Source: Branchiostoma lanceolatum (Eukaryota; Chordata; Leptocardii; Amphioxiformes; Branchiostomatidae). From it: a DNA stretch of 64,000 bases. The notes below the pieces were generated by a model. That model saw only the letters and a list, made by a program, of their open reading frames with translations, did no database searches and was not told the origin of the DNA. The position numbers and the translations under genes are program-made. The stretch covers positions 372,001-436,000 of the forward strand of contig NC_089723.1 in NCBI RefSeq assembly GCF_035083965.1, read 5' to 3'. Positions 35,299 through 46,494 of the stretch are shown piece after piece (the stretch's first letter is position 1; each line of letters starts with the position of its first letter).

Positions 35299-35779
35299 TG
35301 TTGATATGAGACTCCGTATGATGTCAGCTATTGTGTTGAAATGCAGACACATTAATGTGTAGCACCTCCACGATGTTATGGAGGTCTGTAACATGACTTG
35401 TGATGTGATGGGTTCCTCTCCTTCTGTTGCCATCAACGTAAGAAGAAATCTTGAAACTTACATGACTCTGAAGTATGTTTTGTGTGTGACTTACTTGTCG
35501 CTTTATGGAAAAAAAAGGTAGGTAGCGTTTGAGCTTACTTCGCGAAGTGCAGCAGTTCACCAACCAAATTCTGAATATTGGAAACACCTGACTACATTCA
35601 TTCGGTTCATATAGTCCCTACTACTGAGCCAAATAATGGTGTTGGCAAACTTTGATGAATGGAAACTTCACCAGAGAACTTTTGGCAACAACATTTACAC
35701 CCGTTCCATCAGTCCAAGATGGCAGCCCGCCCTTTGACTGCATTCCATGCCCAATCATCCAAATATTATCACTTAGTGT

Positions 35780-36090
35780 CAGTTGTATCTCATTTTAGTT
35801 AACCGTTCTCGCCACTTTTTTTTTAATGAAAAAAAGAATTCTAGTGAATGTTGGCAGACCATACAAATGCATGTTACTAACGGTAGTTCCAAATGCTGAG
35901 TTGATATAGCATTTTCGATAGCAAATGATTCATGAAAGTGTTTCAAATGTTTGGAAACACCCCCTGTACACAAATTATGACACTGGTGAGCTTTGGATTT
36001 CATGCACATGATCTCATTTGGACATAATGGACAGAACCTCTGGTCACTGGGAATTTTATATCTTCCGATTTCTACATTCAAATGTCAATT
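35780..36090 (-). pseudogene. Probable LINE ORF2 C-terminal fragment
   Basis: The minus-strand frame of 100 codons begins VEIGRYKIPSDQRFCPLC and continues with spaced Cys and His residues, which resembles the zinc-knuckle end of LINE reverse transcriptases (CPLC...H..H pattern). It lies in the convergent gap between COMMD10 and the zinc-finger gene. No upstream RT motifs are seen, so only the 3' end remains. Confidence 0.45.
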
Positions 36091-37409
36091 TATGGCTACA
36101 GATTCTTATCTTTTTGATTGCTCTTCGAAATTCAAAATTATGTACATCAGGGATAAAACCTGTCCTTGGTGCTGATTGCATTTCAGACAGCTTTTGTGCT
36201 GTTTGACTCGCGGTCCTCACGTTTTGCGGTCTAAATTAGACGCTGTGCTGATGGTTAAAACAGCTTTGGATAGCTTTTGAACTTCAGCTTACTACTTGAA
36301 ACGTACTGACCCAGTCAATCAAGCACAGTTCGACACAAGATTACCAATAACGTTATATGCAGGAAACAAAATTTCGCGTGTAGAACTCTTATGGGCTGAG
36401 GTGGACGATGGCGATGTTTAATAAAACGTGCTTCAGCCACAGCGTGTTGTTAGTGACACTGCCAAAGTAAGGAGGGATTTATACAAGAAATGCCTTGCCG
36501 AATAAGGTAGGATTATTTCATAAGGGGAGTGAAAGAATCCAGAACAAGGAACAGCAACGTTATATATGAAAACCTTCAAAGAGTTTTGCTTTGGAATTCG
36601 AGGACGAAGACATGGCTCAACTTTGAGATTATGAGCGTATGCACATGTTACATTATTTGTTAGTCACACATATTCCTCTCATTTGCAAGCCCATTTTTTC
36701 AAATACCACATTTAATGAATCCCCTAATCAAAGCCATTACAAAGAAAACAGTTTTACAGTACATATATATAGTACATAAATAGATTTATTCATGTTCCAT
36801 AAAAACAATTCATTGATGACGATATGTCATCAATAGATGTTGAGGTACATACAACAACAGCAGCTAAAATTTGCAATATGTTTGCACAGAATACTAAAAG
36901 AATTGGAATGGTCAGAAAAATACGTTGATATACACAATTCAATTTATATCAACTTATGGCATTGTCACAAATGAAACATGCATTCCAGAAACATAATGTT
37001 GTACAAGGAGTGCTGAGATGTTCATACGAATGATCCCAATCCACAAGTAACATAGAAATGAAAAAAAATCAAATGTCCTTCAGCTATATGCAGTTTTAAC
37101 TTAGTATTTCTGCTAGTGTCAGTTCTAGCTAAAATTCAGCCATGCTCTACATTTTTTTTGTCCGTCTCACCCATTCTAGGTTATAAGTTAACTTCAGATT
37201 TAGGCTTTTGCCCCTGGGTGTCGTTTTATAAAAATACAGATTTGTCTGCCCATAAAAATACATTCATCACATGAAAACTCTGTAACTACAATGATACATT
37301 TCATGTATATTCATAGATACTTCATGTGTCTAGCCTGTCAGTCCTTTTGTAGCTGCAGTCCTCACAACTCAATTGTTTCAGGCTTTCATAAAAGTTGGTG
37401 AACACAAAT
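36091..37409. other. Gap between convergent genes, probable 3' UTR of the zinc-finger gene
   Basis: AT-rich sequence with no protein-like frame. The right part probably belongs to the 3' UTR of the minus-strand gene that stops at 37410. Confidence 0.35.
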
Positions 37410-39522
37410 TCAATCAGCAGACTTTGGGTGTTTTTTCTTCATGTGCGTTTTTAAGTTTGACTTATAAGCTCCCCTCCAATCACACATCTTACATTGGTAC
37501 TGTTTCTCACGGAGGTGTACTCCCCTGTAGTGTTCATCCAGAATACGCTGAGAGCGCCCATTGAAGTCGCATCCTGTATGTGGACAGGGCCAGCCGGTGA
37601 CACCAATTTGGGGACTTGGCCGGGGACTGTAGCTAATTTGTCTCCCAACATCATACATTCCTGTCTTAGCGCTTGACCTTGGACCAGCACCAGTTTCAGG
37701 TGATTCTCCTGACTTGGACGTCATTCCAAAACTCAGGGATGGCTCTTCCTCTACAGTTACCCGCTCTTCAACCCATGGGCGTTCTGTTGTAACCACCTTG
37801 CTTGTACTGTCTGCTTTTGTTGTTTCGTGCCACCTGCTTCTCTTGCTGGGTATTTCCAGTCTGGGGCTGCTCTCATCTTTCCGCTTCAAATCTGCTCCGA
37901 AGCTTGTATTCAAACTGCCACCCGCACTCGGTCCTGCGCCAACATTTATGTCTGTACCAGACATGAACTCCTTGACAAACATTACACTGTCCTCCGTGTC
38001 CACTGCTCTGCTGAGTGCTTTGTGCATCTGTCCTTCGCCGAGGGTTTCTTTTACTCCACCATCGCCTATCCCTTCTGCTCCAGTGGGTGCTAGCCGCGTT
38101 GGCTCCGCATCCGTTGTTCTGATTGCTTTAGAAGGAGCCTCTTGCATCGGTGCAGCTTCGTTTCTTTCCTCTTGCCCCGCAGGTGCTTCGAATTCCTGCA
38201 TTCGTGGATTCCTTGTGTTGGAACCTAAACTCGCCGAACTTACTTGCTGGCCATAGTACTCCTTTCCCATCTCATCACAGAGCCGTTTCATCAGACCAGC
38301 CTGGCTGCCCTCTGGAACTATGTTCCTTCTGCGCAGCTCCCGGCGTAGTTCGTCCTCGTGTAGCCTGGGCAGCACTGCTAAGGACACCTCTCGAGACAGA
38401 TCAGACTCCATCACTGTACCCTGCCTGAAATGAAGCATAAGTATAATCATGATCATTCTAGCAGGTCTTATGTATTCCGAAACCAATAAGACATCACATA
38501 ACATGTTTATCGTACTAAAAGTTCCTACATTAGCCCTTTCCTTACCCTTCTTTGTTCTTTGCGTTCCCATCTATCTCATCCCAGAGTTGGTTGCTCATGT
38601 CATCTCGATGGTTGGACTCCACGGCAATGCCTCTCCTGCCCAGCTCGAGACGGAGCTCCTCCACGTTTAGCCTCAGCAGCACCGCTAATGTCACCCTTCG
38701 GGACAGACCACAGATCGCATTTGTAGCCTGCCTGCAATAGAAGGATAGAAAAGAAAAGCCACTGAGGCTTAATGAAACGAAATCTGCCATCACAGCCTCT
38801 AACACCATTACAACAGACAGATACTAATGGGTGTCCCTCTGATTGCTCAATGTCAAGTGTAAATTTCCGTCTGGTCAACATGATTTAGCCATATATGGGC
38901 TATGGGCGGTTCCACTTTACTGTGGGGGTTTCAAGTATATTGCGTTCTTTTTGTCTTGTAAATTTGACTTGTATTGAAATGTTTTATTATATTTTGCCAT
39001 TTATGTATTGAAGATTTAGTTTATCTTAAGACAATCAAAATTGTTTGAACAAGGAATAGTGCTACCGATGTTAAGATAAAGAGTCCCCTCCCTCTATATA
39101 ATGGAACAGGCGAACGGGTCATTTATTGTTATAGTTGACCACTTAAGATTTAATATTCACCACTTGTGGCAATTCTATGACGTTACGGCGTCATAACCGA
39201 TATGATTGGTCGACGTCATATGGCTACATGATAACAGATCATAAAAATCATATTTTACGATGTATATACAATGAATACGTAATCACAGCATCAGTTGACC
39301 TATGTCGCTTCTATTCGGTTCTCCCTGCCTTACATCAGATAAGTACATGTACGATGCAAGCAGAACTTACTAATACATAGTACTGTTGTAAACTTACCTT
39401 GCTTGACTTTCCACCCTTGATGATCCCGGTACGGCATCATCCCCCGGTACGGCATCATCCCCCGGTACGGCATCATCGGTAGAGCAATCAAGAGCATCAC
39501 AACGTGGCACTGTATCCTCCAT
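37410..39522 (-). CDS. Tandem SAP-like / two C2H2 zinc-finger protein, family not recognised
   Basis: Three exons join in phase to 441 aa: 39522-39398, 38731-38546 and 38424-37410. The start ATG gives MEDTVPRCDALDCSTDDAVP, with a DDAVPG hexapeptide repeated three times (18-bp DNA repeat). Exon 2 and the start of exon 3 each begin with the same codon phase and encode a SAP-like helix-loop-helix (LAVLLRLNVEELRLELGRRG and LAVLPRLHEDELRRELRRRN), so the exon was duplicated. A long low-complexity linker with basic KRKD and PSKRSRW stretches (possible nuclear signals) leads to two C-terminal C2H2 fingers: CPHTGCDFNGRSQRILDEHY..H and CKMCDWRGAYKSNLKTHMKK..H. Likely a nuclear nucleic-acid-binding protein. 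It is on the same strand as the Death-domain effector genes upstream, but any link is inference. Confidence 0.75.
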
Positions 39523-39924
39523 TTTCCTTGGGAAAAAGTAATGAAAATCCGTCATTTATCAATAGGTAATAGGACATTTGTTACAATATCATGACATTGT
39601 TATCGTCTTTCTCTTTGGAAAATAATTAACAAAAGGAAACTGCACCATAAAGCTTAACCAGAGTCAAATACATGTAGATAGTGGTTCACCTGCCAAATAT
39701 GCGGCAATAGCTTTCTGATCAGAAATAAGGATATAAATTTGCAACGCAAGTATTTTTGGAGGAGATGATACAGACTATGCTAACAAGATTATTGTAATAA
39801 TCAAACAACAACGGCTAGCTACACCGTCTCATTGGTAAATGATGGAGACTTCATATTTATGACATTTGAAAATATGAAAAAGTAAGTATCACAAGGCATA
39901 TACTATGCAAATGACACTGATCTT

Positions 39925-42900
39925 CTAAATAGTTAAGATAATATTTGTTGGCAAAGACATGGGGTCATGGACCTCTTTTGCTGATATCAAAGGAGTCTTC
40001 TTTTCACTTAGCACAATGTACCTGGTCCTGATCTTGGATGGTGAGGAGAATGGATTGGGACTGCCGAGATCGATCACAGCGAAGACTGGGCTGTGATCAA
40101 TGACCTGGCTAGGTGCAGTTGTACACGTCTCTGCTCTGGCCCTGTCTCTGTCCTGTGTTGTGTACACACTTCCAACATCATAATCTAAGGACAGTTGCTG
40201 AGCATGTAGGATATTGATCAAATCAGAGGTGAATATGAAGTAGTCAATTGTTTCCGATCCGTATGAAGCAGGGATTGCCAGTCCAGGGTAACTGTCGATG
40301 TTGTCGCATGCCTTGTCAAGACTGAAGTTGAAACCTCCACCCATGACGCATGCTTTCTGGCCGTCCCTGGTTTCTGTTACTGTTTTGAGAAAGGTGAGAA
40401 GGTCTCGAAATACCAACTGCTTTTCTGCATCACTACACTTGTGCGGTCCGTGCCAGGAGATGGCGATGAAGTCTGACACATTTGGCTCCTTCTCCATTGC
40501 GATGCCGCTACTTGCTGTATGTTTAGTAGGTTGATCTTTGACTAACATTTCAGATATGCATAACCGTCCGCGATGTTGAATTAGGTTTGGGTACTTGTCT
40601 CCAATCAGCCTGAACGAGTCTAACCGTTTCAGTTCAAACAAATCGCTATCCCAGATTATTCCAGCTTCATTAATTATTCCTGTGTAGCAAAACGCTTGCC
40701 CTAGCTGCAGCTGTTTGACTGGATCGGCCCAAGGACACTCTTGCACAAAAAGGATCGACACGCGTGTCTGTTCTTGAAGTTGACCGAGCAGGAGTTTACG
40801 CAAAGTTAGATTGCCGGTTCCTCTTGTGTCTCCCATGAAGTTGATGGAAGCAATGCCGTATCTGTAGGGATGCCGTCCATAGTCCGTGATGGCAGCTCGC
40901 ATCAAAGCTTTGTTCAGCTGGGCCAACTCTTTAGATTCATCCTCGCTACTCTCACTGGATTTCCTCTTTCTGCATTCAGAGGCAGCTTCTACCGTATCAC
41001 TGGAGATAAGCTCTGTCTGGTAGACTGGATTGCGTTGCAGAATACCGGCGGCTATAGGCAGAGGTCTGCCACTTGAGGCAGCTTCAAGTCTGGGACCTGA
41101 AACAAGAGAAAGGAGGCTGGATGTTATCTTTCAGCATACTATCATGATGAGTTTAACTTAATGGTTACACGAAATGACAACTGATTCAATTGTAAGGAAT
41201 TCAGGGTTGCAGAGATTCCAGTGTAGATTTGTGAGAAGAGTGAGTAAAGATACCGTGTGTGGACCGATCAGTGTTTGCAGAGTCAACATATATGGGATTC
41301 TAATCCATTGAAAATTAGGCATTATTGTAGGCAGTACGTCCAACAAGAAGTTTGAAGCTTGTAATTACTAATGATTATGATAATTGCATACAGTTTCGAA
41401 TGATACACACCTGTTTGCTTTCCTGGGTCCTTCCCTGGGTCCTTCCCTGGGTGTTTCCCTGGGTCCTTCCCTGGGTCCTTCCCTGGGTCCTTCCCTGGGT
41501 CCTTCCCTGGGTCCTTCCCTGGGTCCTTCTCCTTTCCCGGACCTTTGCGCTGACTTCCCCTCCCCACTGGTTGTTTGTCAGACTGCAGTTCCTCTATTTT
41601 AGCTTCCATGTTCTTGTTGGTCTCCTGAAGCTGCTGGATTTTCTTGTTCATTTCTGACTTCTGTTCTAGGAAGATTTTTTCAACTTTCTCGTTTTTCTCT
41701 GTCAGCATCTTGACCTGCATGGCGTCTACTCCCTGCCTGCCTCTCAGTAGCTGCCCTTGCATCGTCTGAAGCTGAACTTGTGATTTCTCCTTAGTAGTCC
41801 GCACAACTCCCTGCACCTGTCTGGCTGTGAAGTTCAGTGTTGACACGTCATCAGTCCCGTCTGTACGCCGGTCTTCCCTACTGACCACGGCCAGGTCTAG
41901 GCTTCTCAGGCTGGACCGGTCCACATGTCTAGTGGGGGGTGGCAGGGCCAGCAGGTTGTCCACAGAAGTGGTACGGTCCAGTCCTATACAAAGATATGGT
42001 AAAGGTGAACTGCTAACAAAGTGCAGACCAGTTAAGATGCTATTAGTTTTGTGTAACACTTGCATTCTTTAAGCATGATAAAACTTATCAATGCATTGAC
42101 ATGTACACAGTTTTGCTACAAAATGACTGCATTTGCTAAACACCTAGTACATGAATGTAAGTGTAAGTTGTATTTCTCACCTTGCCCCAGTCTGTCCCGG
42201 ACTCGCACATAGTCTTCATGCTTCACCTGGAGCCTCACGATCAGCTGGGCGCCCTTGACCTTGTCCCTTAGTTCGTCTGAGATGAGGATGTGTGAGAGTT
42301 GTTGAGACAGGGTTCCCTCCCCCACCCTGTAGTGGTTGTGGTAGAACCTGTCCACATCAGTCTGGCGCAGGAACGTCAGGAGGAGGATGACACATCCACC
42401 GGTAACTTGCAGCAAGATAGCCAGGTGTGCCAAAAAGAGTTCCTGCGTTCTCCTGTAGAGTTCAGGATCCCTGAACACGTCCACAGTGAACAGTGTGCGC
42501 TCCAGTTCCACGATCCGTGCTTGGACATGTTTCCTGACATCGATGTCCACTATCTGATCCAAGCCGAGGCGCAGTTTCACAGGAAGGACTGCATCTGAAC
42601 AGCACAGTTCTGGAGGTGAATACAAAAGGGTGGAAAGAAATGTTAAGTTAAGTACACAGCTTCAAGTCCAAAAAAAATCGTTGGTCTATCTTGCATATTT
42701 AGTTCAAACAATGATTACCTAATGTTATGATCACTTAGTTCCCTTGGTTGTGTCCTAGTCCTACTGAAGCTTGTAGCATGTCAAACTTAAGATGCGTGGT
42801 AACAGGTAGACTGTTTTTTCTCTGATTAGATTAGTCACAATTTTCGTGGGTAAATGCCTTTCGTACTCCTTAAAATGATTAATTAAGTATCATAAAAATC

Positions 42901-43369
42901 TCATACCAGGGAACTTTCTCTTGAGTTCGTTCACAACCCCCACCAATCCTACATCAGTCAGAGCCTCCATCAGAACATACATGGTCGCCTCTTCGCCCTT
43001 CCATAGTTGCCACTCCCCCAGCATGACAATCGCTACAAAATAGATTAAAAACAAAGTAATGATCGATAAATTGCAGCAGGATACAGTTTGCACTACCAGC
43101 ACTTAACTATAAAGTCCACAGTGAGACTTTAATTATTATTTTCTAACGGTAAGGCCACATAGATAATGTACATTGTGGGGATTGCCAGGACAAAATAACA
43201 TTTCTCTGGCAACAGCAAGATCGGCAAAGGATACTGATGACAAGGACAACAACAGCTGGAATTGAATACGACGATGATCCTTAAACTTACCATTTAGATA
43301 TTCCGAAGACACACCTCTGAAAGGGGTGGAAGTGCAAGTTATAATTACTTGTCCATTTTCACTGCACAT
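39925..43369 (-). CDS. Partial Death domain / TRADD-N-like / coiled coil / EEP-family nuclease-phosphatase fusion
   Basis: Five exons join in phase to about 787 aa: 43369-43291, 43032-42907, 42594-42181, 41983-41411 and 41096-39925. Exon 2 encodes the second half of a Death domain ([20 protein letters not shown]), homologous to the full Death exon of the neighbouring GT4 gene. Exon 3 (about 69-206) resembles the TRADD N-terminal domain: [52 protein letters not shown]. Exon 4 holds a coiled coil ([20 protein letters not shown]) and about nine DPGK repeats. Exon 5 (about 460-787) is an endonuclease/exonuclease/phosphatase fold: [30 protein letters not shown] and [10 protein letters not shown] with the terminal D-H pair. 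An innate-immune or cell-death effector is inferred. Exon 1 is the least certain part; its ATG is absent from the paralogous leader at 50.5 kb, so translation may start later. Confidence 0.72.
41420..41530 (-). repeat. Coding 12-bp minisatellite (DPGK repeats)
   Basis: About nine units of gggtccttccct on the plus strand encode DPGK on the minus strand, with one variant unit (HPGK). The period is a multiple of three, so length changes keep the frame. It joins the coiled coil to the EEP exon. Confidence 0.9.
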
Positions 43370-43420
43370 GCGCTCTAAAGGGGCAGGTAGCTTTGCACCC
43401 GTAAGCAGAGGGTAACAATG
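43285..43420 (-). promoter_or_regulatory. Leader module A1 (first exon/promoter of the EEP gene)
   Basis: Contains a conserved donor (gtaagtt on the minus strand, exon end 43291) and gcagtgaaaa upstream of it. The block is paralogous to 50450-50610, and similarity continues leftward and rightward (43370-43520 against 50560-50710; 43540-43950 against 50775-51130). Confidence 0.6.
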
Positions 43421-44109
43421 TTTTTTATTCGCGATACCTGAAGTAATATCGTCGTCAACGTTTGCACAGGAAAGTTCACATTGTTCGAAGTTGTTCGTGT
43501 TTTTATAGGATAGGTATGTTATTTGTTAATTTTATAGTGCAGGTCGCATATGCATAAAATGCTAATTATGGTTGACTGGTAAACGTCTTAGGTACACAAA
43601 CTGGTATGTCAGCCAAGACAAAAGTTACCCGCAGGTAAATAGTGCTGGAGGCACGGCGTTACCCATTCAGAGTTCTGATAGAACAATACTTTAAGGTCAA
43701 AGGTGCTCGCAGGTAAACAGTGCTGGTGGCACAACGTTGAAACCCAAACCCCGGCCAGGTATACAATTACGTACAATTTTAGATACAAATGGCTTGATCC
43801 TTGTCTGAACGTGTTAACCTAGTTCATCACCGGCTTGTTTGGCCACTGAGACACGGTAGCGGTGTTCTAAAACGCTAGCCAGCAACGGCCAACACTGACA
43901 TGTACGCCAGTTACCGATCACGACCCGTAACTGAGATATGCAGATCAGTCAGCAGTGGTCATGGCGTGGTTTGGACTCCCAACGACCACTGCCGACTTAC
44001 TCCCAAGCAGTTCCCAACCCATTCCAGACCTCCCGTCCTCTCCCAACTACTCCGAATGTTTTAAACATCTTAAAACATTCGGCAGGCGTACCCGACGAGT
44101 AGCAGACCA

Positions 44110-44240
44110 ACTGGCAACAGTCGTGTAAAGTGCCTTTCCCGAGGGCATAACTTCAACAAGAAAAATCAGGGGACCCCGGATTTGAGCCCAGGACCTCTAC
44201 TTGGGTTTTGGGCCAACCTGCGCCACCGCGACGCGGCGCC
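44110..44240 (-). mobile_element. SINE fragment
   Basis: Contains gtgcctttcccgagggcata and a box gatttgagcccaggacc, inverse to the cccttgggaaaggcac family seen at 29850. Confidence 0.5.
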
Positions 44241-44463
44241 AGGTCGCTGGAAATCGTACAGATCACGCTATTTCCAGCAAGGGATTTCTACTATTCCTAG
44301 GGAGTCTATTTTCCCAACAATTTTCTACTGATTCCAGCAACATAGAGACACTGCGGCTATTTGTGACAGGTGGACGCCTGGGCCCATGCTCGGACGGCAG
44401 CAAATAAACAAAGGCGCTGGTGAGAAGGTGATAGCGTGAACTGACAACATAAAGAATTGCGTA

Positions 44464-44880
44464 CTTACCACGTCGCGAAGACGCAATTTCTTAAGTTCCG
44501 CAGCTCGCCATGCCTCTGTCAAACTTAACCTTCTACTTTCACTTCACATGCGCACTGCATCAAAATGTTGTTTGTCACCTGTCAGTAGGAGGCTGTGACA
44601 GGGGGTTTCTGAATACTCGAATGTTCCGATTGACGAACCCAAAACACAAGGAAGTTGACCCTATTAGTGCTTTGACAAGTAAAGGTTCCTACATCTTTAT
44701 GCACTGCAGATTAAGACTCTGTGGCTATCAGTGCTGAAACGGCCAGTTATAGTGTTTTGGTTTTCCCCTTACACAGCCGCGGTACAGACGGGCACGCCAT
44801 CCATTAAATTGGAACAAAGGTAAAGGTGCCCGCAGACAGGTAAACAATGCAGGTAGTGACCTGGCAGCAGGTGAGCTGGG
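44464..44880 (-). promoter_or_regulatory. Leader module B1 with conserved donor and IRF-like site
   Basis: On the minus strand, gtgaagtgaaagtag (44530 region) is followed about 65 nt later by a conserved donor gtaagtac (near 44470). The module matches 51793-52225 and 61363-61800 over about 430 bp, including atgcactgcagat, cccttacacagcc and aacaatgc. It probably supplies an alternative distal non-coding first exon. Confidence 0.6.
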
Positions 44881-44990
44881 GACTCTCTTGACTTCAGACC
44901 CTCAGAGGTTTCACACCGTTCCAGATATAACTTGATTGTTTTATTTCATGTAAATTACTACGTGAATACTCAACAGTGACGTCCACATGC
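44875..44990 (+). repeat. Duplicate of the COMMD10 last-exon end and 3' UTR
   Basis: agctggggactctct, then ccctcagaggtttcacacc, ccagatataacttg, and ttatttcatgtaaattacta parallel in order the end of COMMD10 exon 8 and its 3' UTR (35150-35245). This is a diverged copy about 9.7 kb away. Confidence 0.65.
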
Positions 44991-46494
44991 CATGCACATC
45001 TTTAAGGTTTATCTTTACATCATAGATGAAAAGCATTGGTGCTATATTCAGTATGTCAGTTATGGCACAGGTATGTGTTCAAATGCACCGCAACCCTGCA
45101 GACTGTGGCGGTGTGAAACATGTGTGGTGGATTTCTTCTATTTCTCTTGCCGTTTTTATACCATTTTGACACTGGAAATTGCTTTCGACCTATTTGGTTG
45201 GGATATTAATTGTCTGAAAAAATCAATTCAGCATCTTTAGCATTGATTGGTTGATATTTAACGATACTGTTATTCCCAACATTACGTTGGGAAAGTCCAC
45301 CAGGCTTTCTAAATAAAAACGAGTCAGCATTGACTTTGGTAGCAACTGTCCTGAAGACATTGAAACCTACAATTTGTACTTGCGATGTGTATGTGATTTT
45401 TAGATATCTTATTACATTGTTGGAAAGTAATTCAAGGGAAAAGTGTTTACGAAATTGACAATGTGTTGGGTACATAAAACTGAAGATCAGACAGTATTAT
45501 GCAAGCAGCGTGTTTATTCATTACAAATAAATCCCTTCACAATAATTATTGCTGTCTGGAGAGAGATTTAAAGATTACATCATTTCTTTTCCATCTTCCA
45601 ATTAATCAGACCTACTTAAAACTACATCATTCCCAAAGGGTTCTGTGTCCTAATCTACTTCCAAAATGTCCTAAAATTCATATCTTCACCTTCAGGAAAA
45701 AAACAACCTATTATCCAATAATGACCACATGTCATTAACAAACATTATTGTCCACAGCAAACCAGCAAACGTAAACAAACTGATCACTAAAACTGGTGCA
45801 AACACAACCTCTATGTTATGGGTAATCAGATTATGGAGCACTGTACATTGACATTAGAGGATGTTATCTGTTTGTCTGTATACAAAATCCAACTATGAAC
45901 TAACATGATGGTTTCTTACGAATGTTGTAAAAAAGATCTTATATATCATCAAACATTGACTTGGTGACTGAGGTCAGACATATCCTACAAATTTCTATTT
46001 TCTACAGTACATGAGGGGTTATGAGACAAATTTCAAATAATTGTAATTATGCCTTCAATAATATTTTGAGCTTAACAGTAGATTGTTTGATAATTCTTCA
46101 TTGACTACACAACAATTGTGATTTCCTATAACACTGTTTGAAGTAATCTGTTAAGAAAAGCCAAGCTTATAATTGTATGAGCAACTTACTTACTAGTTAG
46201 GTGTGCACAGGATGTGATAACCTAATTGTTACAAAAATATGAGATGTGCACAAAATGTGATGATGTAACAGTTCCCGAAAGCAAGGTGTGTGCACAATAC
46301 ATGGTGATTAAGCGTTTTTCTGTGTAAGCAAAAGCAAGGTATTCCAAACTGCTGTTTCAACCCTAACAAATTAAACAATCAGAACATATTGAATTCAATT
46401 CTAACCCACACTTATGGTAGCAAGTATACAGTTACATATCACATTGGGCATACAGATAAGAAAGCATCCCAGGCAAAGTTCTGCATCTGGTAAC
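44991..46494. other. Gap downstream of the Death-GT4 gene, probable 3' UTR
   Basis: No protein-like frame on either strand. AT-rich sequence next to the stop at 46495 is likely 3' UTR of the minus-strand gene. Confidence 0.35.

Noticed and set aside
43369-43371. The ATG of the EEP gene as a firm start
   Set aside because: The paralogous leader lacks it, so it was kept only as a tentative first exon.
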